Source: an uncultured Ruminococcus sp. (GTDB lineage Bacteria > Bacillota > Clostridia > Oscillospirales > Ruminococcaceae). Taken from it: a stretch of DNA of 17,828 nt. Shown here in pieces: positions 8,139 to 14,933 of the stretch (position 1 is its first letter; each line of letters opens with the position of its first letter). Below the pieces are notes generated by a model that was not told where the DNA came from, did no database searches, and saw only the letters and a program-made list of their open reading frames with translations. The stretch lies in assembly GCA_937902395.1 (NCBI GenBank), contig CALGTV010000124.1, positions 1-17,828 on the forward strand. The letters run 5' to 3'. Position numbers and translations under genes: made by a program.

Positions 8139-8175
8139 GAAACGAGCCCCTACTCCAAGGGCTCGTTTCCTTTTT
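8139..8175 (+). terminator. Rho-independent terminator of the ABC operon
   Basis: GAAACGAGCCC (8139-8149) pairs with GGGCTCGTTTC (8159-8169), an 11-bp perfect stem with a nine-base loop, followed by CTTTTT (8170-8175). It lies about 215 bases after the binding-protein stop and ends the plus-strand transcription unit. Read on the minus strand, the same hairpin would be a 5' structure right before the Shine-Dalgarno at 8125-8134. Confidence 0.85.
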
Positions 8176-8186
8176 GGTGAAGCAGA

Positions 8187-8212
8187 AACGGCGCACTCGA
8201 AGATACGCCGTT
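8187..8212 (-). terminator. Probable terminator of the radical SAM/dockerin operon
   Basis: AACGGCG and CGCCGTT (8187-8193 and 8206-8212) form a 7-bp stem with a 12-base loop, 16 bases after the dockerin gene stop. On the minus strand the stem is followed by TCTGCTTC, a broken T-rich tail, so termination may be incomplete. Confidence 0.5.
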
Positions 8213-8228
8213 ATCTGAAATGGTTATA

Positions 8229-9008
8229 TTATTTATCTTTTTCAACCAGCTTTTCTCTCATAAGACAAGCATCATATACATCAAGCTTGCCGTCAGGGTA
8301 TAAATCAGCCCTTGTCCAGTCTGTCATATCAACATCCTTACTTCCGAGCAGCCATTTCTGCATTGTAACTACATCTGCGATACCAAACTTTCCATCACGG
8401 TTTATATCTCCGTCTGGGTCGGGCAGGGGAAATCCACCCATAATCGGAGGAATTTCTTCAGTTGTAGTTTCGATATAGCTGTCAGGGGGCATTGGAACTC
8501 CTGCTGTTGGCGGAAGTTCTTCTACTGTTGTTGTGGTTGTTGATATTGTTGTAGTAGGTGTGGTATAAGTTCCCTCAAGAGGCGGAATTTCTTCTGTTGT
8601 ATCTTCAATATACTCATCAGGAGGCATAGGCTCACCTGCTAATGGCGGTATAGTTGTCGTTGTTGTGCATGTAGTATAAGTGCCGATAAGGGTAGTTGTG
8701 GTTAAATTCTCTGTTGTTGTTACCGTTGTTGTAGCTTGGCTTGTGGTATAAGTGCCCATAAGGGGCGGAATTGTGGTTGTCGTTGTGGTAGTAGTGTAAG
8801 TGCCCATAAGAGCTGTAGTTGTCGGCTGCTCAATGTAATCGTCAGGGGGCATCATACCGCCGTCTACAGCCGGATATTCTTCTGTAGGAGCAACTATATC
8901 ACCTACAGTTGCTTCGATTTCTTCCGATGACGCTGTAATTGCACCGGAAGAAGCACTGACAGTCGCCGCAGCCAGAAGCGCTGTTATCTCTTTTGTGAAT
9001 TTTCTCAT
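8229..9008 (-). CDS. Secreted Thr-rich repeat protein with C-terminal type I dockerin
   Basis: 259 residues; ATG at 9008 overlaps the radical SAM stop (ATGA), with GGAGG (9018-9022) inside the upstream gene. A signal peptide covers about residues 1-26. The middle (about 45-195) has no enzyme domain and is built of repeats. LxGTYTT occurs at 67-73, 83-89, 107-113 and 144-150; MPPDxYIE occurs at 53-60, 128-135 and 173-180. Poly-Thr linkers and IPPL/EEIPP segments join them. Residues about 199-256 are a dockerin with two EF-hand-like calcium loops: D201-x-N-x-D205-G...D212 and D235-x-Y-x-D239-G...D246. A Tyr at loop position 3 makes the second slightly degenerate. Dockerins bind cohesins, so the protein is probably displayed on a cellulosome or the cell surface. 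The Thr-rich parts could be O-glycosylated linkers. Coupling to the radical SAM gene suggests it is that enzyme's substrate (inference). Confidence 0.85.
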   Translation of the reverse strand: MRKFTKEITALLAAATVSASSGAITASSEEIEATVGDIVAPTEEYPAVDGGMMPPDDYIEQPTTTALMGTYTTTTTTTTIPPLMGTYTTSQATTTVTTTENLTTTTLIGTYTTCTTTTTIPPLAGEPMPPDEYIEDTTEEIPPLEGTYTTPTTTISTTTTTVEELPPTAGVPMPPDSYIETTTEEIPPIMGGFPLPDPDGDINRDGKFGIADVVTMQKWLLGSKDVDMTDWTRADLYPDGKLDVYDACLMREKLVEKDK

Positions 9009-9994
9009 GATTCCTTACCTCCGTTTTCTTTATTTTCTTTGGCGATTATTTCAAGTGCAGTAAGAATATGCACTTGTTCTTCCATGCAGGCGGCTTCTGA
9101 AATATCTCTTACAGTGCCTGTTGTTGCCATTTTTCTGCATGCGCAGGAATTATGGCAATAATTCAATATTTCACAGCCATTGCATCTCTCCGATACCATT
9201 GAATAATCGGGATGCGCTTTTCTCGCTTCTTCCGCTTTGATACCAACGAAAATATCTCCGCAGCGATATTCGGCTATATTTTGAAACTGAACACAGGGAT
9301 AAAAATTTCCGTCCCAGTTTATGAATACTTTCTTTTTACAGATTTCGCAGATGCCCCGTATATTTTCCTTGATGTTTTTCTTTTTTACAGCAAGCTCGTA
9401 CATATATAAATCTTCGATTTCAGCAATTTTACGCCACTGCTCCCGTAAAATATCGCCGAAGCTGTCGGGATTTTCGGGATTAAGAAACGCGTCCATTGCC
9501 GCTGATACCTTTTTTACTCCGAGATTTTTCAGGTATAATACATTATTGTAAAGCTCAGAGAGTGTTTCTTCCGTATACACAAGCTGTACAAGAGTTTCAG
9601 GCTGATATTTCAGCAGCATTTTCAGATTTGCGTCAAGAATTGCTGTATCAACGCCCCGTTCAGTGCATTTTATGCCGTCATGGGACATATTTATAATAAC
9701 TTTTCTCTCAGCACACCATTTTATGAATTCTTCATCAAGAAGCGTTCCATTTGTTGTGATTACAAATTTTTTCGCTTTGACATTTTCGCAGTAATATTTT
9801 ACGATATCTTTATAGAGCAGAGGTTCGCCGCCGAAAAGATAAACAATACCTGCGTCGCCCTGACGATTTATGAAATCTGCAATTTTCACCTTTGTTTCTT
9901 CATTTATATTTCCGTATTCTGTATTCAGGTGCCTTTCATAGCAGTAACTGCATTTCAGATTGCATTTATTTGTTATGCTTATAGTGTAATCCAA
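9005..9994 (-). CDS. Radical SAM/SPASM-domain protein, probable peptide-modifying enzyme
   Basis: 329 residues; TTG start at 9994 with GAGGTGA at 9999-10005 just upstream. The radical SAM core has the cluster motif C11-x3-C15-x2-C18 (CNLKCSYC), the GGEP motif in YLFGGEPLL near residues 53-61, and a TTNGTLL strand further on. The C-terminal SPASM region has CKKKVFINWDGNFYPC, then RCGDIF, then CNGCEILNYCHNSC, an exact CxxCx5CxxxC pattern, and a final Cys in AACMEE. This layout belongs to the anSME/peptide-maturase type, which binds extra 4Fe-4S clusters and modifies peptides or proteins in the cytoplasm. No sulfatase, and no Cys/Ser-type sulfatase motif, is nearby. The gene is first in its operon, and its stop overlaps the start of the dockerin protein. 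I see no peptide-recognition (RRE) domain. Confidence 0.88.
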   Translation of the reverse strand: MDYTISITNKCNLKCSYCYERHLNTEYGNINEETKVKIADFINRQGDAGIVYLFGGEPLLYKDIVKYYCENVKAKKFVITTNGTLLDEEFIKWCAERKVIINMSHDGIKCTERGVDTAILDANLKMLLKYQPETLVQLVYTEETLSELYNNVLYLKNLGVKKVSAAMDAFLNPENPDSFGDILREQWRKIAEIEDLYMYELAVKKKNIKENIRGICEICKKKVFINWDGNFYPCVQFQNIAEYRCGDIFVGIKAEEARKAHPDYSMVSERCNGCEILNYCHNSCACRKMATTGTVRDISEAACMEEQVHILTALEIIAKENKENGGKES

Positions 9995-10025
9995 AAAATC
10001 ACCTCTTTCCCCTCAATTCAACTTT

Positions 10026-10054
10026 ATTATAACATACATCTCTATAGATTTCAA
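10026..10054 (-). promoter_or_regulatory. Promoter of the radical SAM/dockerin operon
   Basis: On the minus strand, TTGAAA (10049-10054) and TATAAT (10026-10031) are separated by 17 bp. Transcription should start near 10019, about 25 nt before the TTG start at 9994. Confidence 0.8.
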
Positions 10055-10174
10055 TATGAATCTGTAAAATGTCAGCAAACAAAGATAATAAACAGAAATT
10101 TTGGTTAAATCGCTGTATTATTAACTTTTACATTGTGCAGGTTGTACATTTAATCAAAAAATATCAAATACCCC

Positions 10175-10203
10175 TTGAAAAAATCCCCGTTTTATAGTAT
10201 AAT
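10175..10203 (+). promoter_or_regulatory. Promoter of the YfhO-family gene
   Basis: TTGAAA (10175-10180) and TATAAT (10198-10203) are separated by 17 bp. The start would be near 10210, giving a 75-nt leader. The hexamers and spacing are the same as those of the divergent radical SAM promoter about 120 bp away. Confidence 0.82.
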
Positions 10204-10284
10204 TAAGAAGATAATATAATAGGGAATTATGGCTTTTTATTGCTGCACCAATAATTTACCATATCCCGAAAAGGAGGAACAACA

Positions 10285-13200
10285 TTGATAAAAGCAAACG
10301 CCGTCAGCAAAAAGCCTGCGTATGCCTGCGCTTATGAGCCTGCGCGCTATGTCAAGTTCAAGCCGCTTTATTATTTAGCCGCTTTCTTGATTCCGGCTCT
10401 GCTGACATTCATCGCTTACGTTATCTTCGGAGTTTATCCCTTCGGAGAGCGTTCTGTACTGACACTTGACCTTAACGGTCAGTACGTCTACTATTTCGAA
10501 AATATCCGCCGCTGCTTCTGGGAGGGCGAAAGCATCCTCTACAGCTGGGCACGAAATCTTTCAGGCGGCTATCAGGGAGTTATCGGCTACTATCTCGCCA
10601 GTCCCTTTACTTTTATAGTCATACTGATGCCCCGAAGTCTCATTATCGAAGCATTGATGATAATGCAGATTTGCAAAGTGGGCGCATGTGGTGTGGCATT
10701 CTGTGCATATGCTCAGAACTCCAAAAACGTAAAGCCTTTACAGTCGGTGATATTCTCGACAATGTATGCGCTTATGGCTTACGTTTCAATTCAGCTTATC
10801 GACCCCATGTGGATTGACGGACCTATTTTCCTGCCTCTTATAATCCTCGGCGTTGAGTATCTCATCGACGACGGCAGAAAGATAAATTATATCATTCCCC
10901 TTGCTATAATGTTTATAGCAAACTTCTACATCGGTTTCATGGTGGCAATATTTGTTGCTCTCTACTTCGTATACTACCTTTTCTTCGGTGCAAAGAGAAA
11001 GTTCAAGGGTATCGGCGATTACGCCTTTGTATGCGGAAGAATGGTTCTTGCAACGGGTGTTGCGCTTATGTGCAGTTATATCATGATTGTGCCGATATAC
11101 AACGCTCTTGCTCTCGGTAAGTTCGACTTCTCCGAGCCCGATTACAGCATGAAGACAATGTTCAATCCCATTGAGCTCCTTCCTACGCTGTTCCCCAACC
11201 AGTACTACTCCGTAAACGTGGACGAGGGTACAAGAATGTACGGCAGACCTGAGATATACTGCGGTGTGCTTTCATTCGTTCTTTCTGTACTCTATTTCTT
11301 CAATAAGAAGATTACAATAAACCGCAAAATCGGCCACGGTCTGCTGCTGTTTGTAATGTTTTTCAGCATGTGGATTAAGCCCCTTAATATGATGTGGCAC
11401 GGCGGACAGGACCCCAACTGGCTCCCTTACCGTTACAGCTTCCTCATATCCTTTATACTTGTATCAATGGCAGCGGAGACATTCTCCAAGCTTGACGGCT
11501 ACAAGATGAGCATTAAAGCTCCTATGGGCGTATTTGGCGGAATTGCACTTCTCTCATTTGTTTTTGAGGCGCTGAAAGAGACTTTCAACTACAACGAAAC
11601 CGATTACAAATATGTTGCAATCAATCCCTATAAGGAAACTGTAACAATCAATGGCGAGTCTGTGGAGCATATCTTCCTTGGTACTCTTGTATTCGGTATT
11701 ATCCTTTCAGCAATATATCTTACATTTGTTTACCTTATCAGCCATACAAAATCCGAAAAGGGACGCACTGTAATTTCTATATTCCTTGCAGCTCTCGTAT
11801 TCTTCGAGGCAGGATATAATATCTTCGATACTATCTACAAGATAGACCAGGAGGTTTACTATTCTTCAAAGGATTCCTACAGTGAAATCATGTCTGCTCC
11901 CGATATTATGGATGACTTGGAGGCAATCGACGACGGCTTCTACCGTGCTGAAAAGACATTTTTCAGAAACGTAAACGATAACCAGGCATATGGCTTAAAG
12001 GGTGTTTCTCATTCAAGCTCTGTAATGAATGCGAGAATCCTCACATTCCTTGAAACACTTGGATACACAACAAAGAGCTATGAATCAAGATATGACGGTA
12101 ATACTCCCCTTGCTGATTCACTTCTCGGCATCAAGTACGTTATTCATGACCCCTCACAGTTCGACCCCGAAACAGATATAAGAACTCTTCTCAGCCCTCA
12201 CTACAACAAGGTTGGCACATCAACTATTACCAAAGAGGGCGGAAATGAGCAGGAGCTTGAAATCTACGAGAATCCCGACGCTCTGCCTATCGCATTTATG
12301 GCTAACGATGATATTCTCCGTCTCAGCTTCCTCGGAAATGACAACCCATTCAACAGCATGAATAATTTCCTCAGCTCAATGACAGGAAATACACCTGATT
12401 ATACAAATCTTGAGCCCAGATCTTATTTCTATCGTTTACAGTTTGACCCCGTAAATGACGTTGAGCTTAACGAGTGTACAGTAAGAGACTACAACGGACA
12501 GTTCTGCTATGACGCTCTGCCCAATGCGGTTGACCCAACTGTAAGAGTTCATTTCACTTCACAGAGCGAGGACAACCTCTATATCTATCTCAAATCCGAC
12601 AACCAGAAGAAGTGCAATCTCTGGCTTTCTACAACAAAGAATGAGGAAACAGGCGAATTTGAAGATTTCACAGGTCTCGGCTCTTACTTCGACGGCTATG
12701 ACAACTGTATCATCAATCTTGGTTCATTCCCTGTAGGTACAGAAATTGAGCTCCGTATGACAATTATCCAGCAGGATAAGACAGGTGCAAACGAGTTCAT
12801 TATGATTAAGGACTACCAGTTCTACTACTTCGACTATGACCTTTTCCACGAGGATATCCAGACGCTCAAGGAATCACCACTTGTGCTTGATATGGACAAG
12901 ACTAAGGAAAGCCGTATCGTTGGCGAGGTTGACGCTAAGAACGAACAGATTTTCTACACTTCAATTCCCTATGAACCGGGCTGGACTATCAAGGTTGACG
13001 GCAAAAAGGTTGAACAGCAGTTTGAGGAAAAGCTTTATGTAGATGGCGATCTTCTCGAAGATGTGCTGAATGCTTTGGAGGACGCTTACAATAGCGGCAT
13101 CATAGATACAGCTACTCTGGCACAAAAATATGGTCAAAGCGTTGCTTCAAGAGTATCTGGAGCAGATACTTCAATAGACGGCAAGCTGGACAGAAGCGAA

Positions 13201-13800
13201 TACAAGGCTGCTGTAAAGGAAGCTGAAAGAAATGTTATGAGTATTATGACAAATTACTCAACTAACGATCCCGGAAGCGTATGTATTCTTAACGCTATGT
13301 ATGGTCTGAGACTTGAGCCCGGACACCACGAAATTGAGATGACTTATGCACCTCCCGGATTCAAGACAGGCGTTCTCCTGCTTATACTTGGAATTGCCGC
13401 TGTTATCGTTCTGTGGTACTTCGACAGAAAGAACAATCCAGCAATTCTCAATAAGGCAGAGGCAAAGGCTAACTGGAAAAAGGGTATTTATACCATTCCT
13501 GAGCCTGTTGTCGAGGAGAAAAAACCCGTGAAGATTATCAAATCCAAGGGTGCTGTAGCTGAGGTTGAGCTTACATCTTCAAAGGACGAGGAATCCGAGG
13601 GCGAAGCTGAAAAGACAGAAACAGCCAAGAAATCTGAGGCAAAGTCAGAGGAAAAGCCTGAGAAGAAGAATTCCAAGGGACTTGCTGAGGAGCTCTACGG
13701 CGAGGATTCCAACAGCAAAAAGGAAAAGAAGCAGAATAACAACAACAAAAACAACAGCCAGAAGAATAATCAGAACAAAAACAAGAAAAAGAAAAAGTAA
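10285..13800 (+). CDS. YfhO-family multi-pass membrane protein with EF-hand insertion and Lys/Asn-rich tail
   Basis: 1171 residues; TTG start with AGGAGG at 10272-10277, 7 nt away. About 12-13 TM helices lie between residues 28 and 530. The hallmark region includes LDLNGQYVYYFENIRR (about 58-73) and YSWARNLSGGYQGVIGYYLA. A large extracellular beta-rich part follows (about 540-1045), then a final TM (about 1049-1066) and a cytoplasmic tail. In Bacillus, YfhO is needed for sugar decoration of lipoteichoic acid and resembles GT-C enzymes; the substrate here is unknown. The C-terminal domain has the family elements EPGWTIKVDGKKVE and LEPGHHEIEMTYAPPGF, but about 85 residues (913-999) are inserted between them. 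The insertion holds a canonical EF-hand loop (D961...E972). The tail (about 1070-1171) is charged and ends in Asn/Lys runs. Usual length is nearer 850-900 residues. It appears monocistronic. Confidence 0.88.
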   Translation: MIKANAVSKKPAYACAYEPARYVKFKPLYYLAAFLIPALLTFIAYVIFGVYPFGERSVLTLDLNGQYVYYFENIRRCFWEGESILYSWARNLSGGYQGVIGYYLASPFTFIVILMPRSLIIEALMIMQICKVGACGVAFCAYAQNSKNVKPLQSVIFSTMYALMAYVSIQLIDPMWIDGPIFLPLIILGVEYLIDDGRKINYIIPLAIMFIANFYIGFMVAIFVALYFVYYLFFGAKRKFKGIGDYAFVCGRMVLATGVALMCSYIMIVPIYNALALGKFDFSEPDYSMKTMFNPIELLPTLFPNQYYSVNVDEGTRMYGRPEIYCGVLSFVLSVLYFFNKKITINRKIGHGLLLFVMFFSMWIKPLNMMWHGGQDPNWLPYRYSFLISFILVSMAAETFSKLDGYKMSIKAPMGVFGGIALLSFVFEALKETFNYNETDYKYVAINPYKETVTINGESVEHIFLGTLVFGIILSAIYLTFVYLISHTKSEKGRTVISIFLAALVFFEAGYNIFDTIYKIDQEVYYSSKDSYSEIMSAPDIMDDLEAIDDGFYRAEKTFFRNVNDNQAYGLKGVSHSSSVMNARILTFLETLGYTTKSYESRYDGNTPLADSLLGIKYVIHDPSQFDPETDIRTLLSPHYNKVGTSTITKEGGNEQELEIYENPDALPIAFMANDDILRLSFLGNDNPFNSMNNFLSSMTGNTPDYTNLEPRSYFYRLQFDPVNDVELNECTVRDYNGQFCYDALPNAVDPTVRVHFTSQSEDNLYIYLKSDNQKKCNLWLSTTKNEETGEFEDFTGLGSYFDGYDNCIINLGSFPVGTEIELRMTIIQQDKTGANEFIMIKDYQFYYFDYDLFHEDIQTLKESPLVLDMDKTKESRIVGEVDAKNEQIFYTSIPYEPGWTIKVDGKKVEQQFEEKLYVDGDLLEDVLNALEDAYNSGIIDTATLAQKYGQSVASRVSGADTSIDGKLDRSEYKAAVKEAERNVMSIMTNYSTNDPGSVCILNAMYGLRLEPGHHEIEMTYAPPGFKTGVLLLILGIAAVIVLWYFDRKNNPAILNKAEAKANWKKGIYTIPEPVVEEKKPVKIIKSKGAVAEVELTSSKDEESEGEAEKTETAKKSEAKSEEKPEKKNSKGLAEELYGEDSNSKKEKKQNNNNKNNSQKNNQNKNKKKKK

Positions 13801-13808
13801 TTGATTGA

Positions 13809-13834
13809 CAGGGCGTTCTTTCGGGAGCGCCCTG
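13809..13834 (+). terminator. Terminator hairpin after the YfhO gene
   Basis: CAGGGCGTTC (13809-13818) pairs with GAGCGCCCTG (13825-13834), a 10-bp stem with one G-T pair and a six-base TTTCGG loop, 8 bases after the stop. The T-tract is poor (TTATGTATG), so it may work as a moderate terminator. A small 5-bp hairpin (GTAAC/GTTAC, 13843-13856) follows. Confidence 0.65.
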
Positions 13835-13953
13835 TTATGTATGTAACGGGTGTTACGCAATTTCGGAATGAAATTCATTTTTAAATTCTGAGAGACACGC
13901 CGCGCCATGCTTATTTTTACGGAATGGCGTTAGCAAGTACTAATTCAAAATTA

Positions 13954-13982
13954 TTGCAATTCAGCGTGAAAAGTGCTATAAT
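13954..13982 (+). promoter_or_regulatory. Promoter of the NTPase/oxidoreductase operon
   Basis: TTGCAA (13954-13959) and TATAAT (13977-13982) are 17 bp apart, with an extended -10 TGC at 13974-13976. The start would be near 13989, giving a leader of about 26 nt. There is no terminator before 17287, so this promoter probably serves all five downstream genes. Confidence 0.82.
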
Positions 13983-14014
13983 TAAAAGTGCAGAACAATT
14001 TTGCGAGGTAAAGT

Positions 14015-14674
14015 ATGAAAAGAATTACTGTTATTACAGGTCACTATGGCTGCGGTAAAACAAATTTATCCGTAAATCTTGCGCTTAATGCCGCAAAAAT
14101 ATGGAAATCCGTTACCGTTGTAGACCTTGACCTTGTCAATCCCTATTTCCGTACAGCCGATTTCAAAAAGCTGTTTGAGGAAAACGGTATAAAGCTTATT
14201 GCCCCTGATTTCGCCAATACAAACCTTGATGTCCCTTCGGTGCAGTTCGATATCGAGCAGCTTGCCGCAGGCGACGGATGCCTTATTATCGATGTTGGCG
14301 GCGATGACGCAGGTGCTTTTGCCCTCGGCAGACACGCACAGTCTCTCAATAACTACGGTGATGAGCTTGATATGCTCTATGTTATCAATCAGCGGAGAAA
14401 TCTCACGGAAACTGCCGATGAAGCCGTTTCCCTTATGTATGAGATTGAAACAGCTTCACGTATGAAGCATACCGCTGTTGTAAATAATACCAATCTCGGC
14501 TGTGAGACTACAGCGGAGATAATCGCTGAATCCAAGGATTTTGCAGACGAGGTAGCGGCTAAAACGGGACTTCCCCTTGCCTTTACAACCTGCCCCGAGG
14601 ATTTGTGCGAATCCCCCGAAACTTCCGATATACTCCCCATAAGAGTCTTTGTTAAGCCTCTGTGGGAAATATAA
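14015..14674 (+). CDS. P-loop NTPase (MinD/ParA/CobQ-like fold) leading the oxidoreductase operon
   Basis: 219 residues; ATG with GAGG at 14005-14008. The Walker A motif GHYGCGKT is at residues 9-16. It is a classical P-loop rather than the deviant KGG form of ParA/MinD. DLDLVNPYFR (about 37-46) resembles the switch I region of SIMIBI-class NTPases. LIIDVGGDDAG (about 90-100) is the Walker B/switch II part. No TM helix and no cluster-binding CxxC pair is seen; the P-loop itself holds a Cys at residue 13. The gene lies 33 nt upstream of the ferredoxin subunit and shares its promoter. That suggests a role in making, loading or regulating the oxidoreductase, as Mrp/NBP35-type NTPases do for Fe-S proteins. 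This role is inferred from position; the substrate is unknown. Confidence 0.75.
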   Translation: MKRITVITGHYGCGKTNLSVNLALNAAKIWKSVTVVDLDLVNPYFRTADFKKLFEENGIKLIAPDFANTNLDVPSVQFDIEQLAAGDGCLIIDVGGDDAGAFALGRHAQSLNNYGDELDMLYVINQRRNLTETADEAVSLMYEIETASRMKHTAVVNNTNLGCETTAEIIAESKDFADEVAAKTGLPLAFTTCPEDLCESPETSDILPIRVFVKPLWEI

Positions 14675-14707
14675 ACCAAAACTGTATATGAAAGTGTGGT
14701 GTAAAAA

Positions 14708-14914
14708 TTGGCAAAAATGACTGTTATTACAGAACGCTGTAAGGGCTGTGGTCTCTGTGCCGCTGCCTGCCCCAAGAAAATTGTTGAGCTTCAGAAAGAA
14801 AAGCGTAACAAGAAGGGCTATTTCTACGCTGTATGTACCGATCAGGAGGCTTGCATCGGCTGTGCTATGTGCGCTATGATGTGCCCCGATTGTGCAATCA
14901 CTATTGAAAAGTAA
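14708..14914 (+). CDS. 2-oxoacid:ferredoxin oxidoreductase delta subunit (2x[4Fe-4S] ferredoxin)
   Basis: 68 residues. The start is probably TTG at 14708, with a weak GTGGTG about 7 nt upstream; an ATG at 14717 would shorten it by three residues. Two full cluster motifs are present: C11-x2-C14-x2-C17-x3-C21-P and C49-x2-C52-x2-C55-x3-C59-P, each expected to hold one 4Fe-4S cluster. Additional Cys occur at 43 and 62. It would carry electrons from the TPP-bound catalytic centre to external ferredoxin. It precedes the alpha subunit by 19 nt, in the order delta-alpha-beta-gamma seen for KorDABC/VorDBAC-type enzymes. Confidence 0.93.
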   Translation: MAKMTVITERCKGCGLCAAACPKKIVELQKEKRNKKGYFYAVCTDQEACIGCAMCAMMCPDCAITIEK

Positions 14915-14933
14915 ATGAAAGGAGCTTAAAGCT

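Noticed and set aside
9005..9994. Anaerobic sulfatase-maturating enzyme
   Set aside because: The domain layout is similar, but no sulfatase is adjacent and the neighbouring protein lacks the CxPxR-type target motif.
13860..13953. Near-palindrome AATGAAATTCATT upstream of the NTPase promoter as an operator
   Set aside because: Six-base AT-rich arms in AT-rich DNA, about 80 bp upstream of the -35; chance is an adequate explanation.
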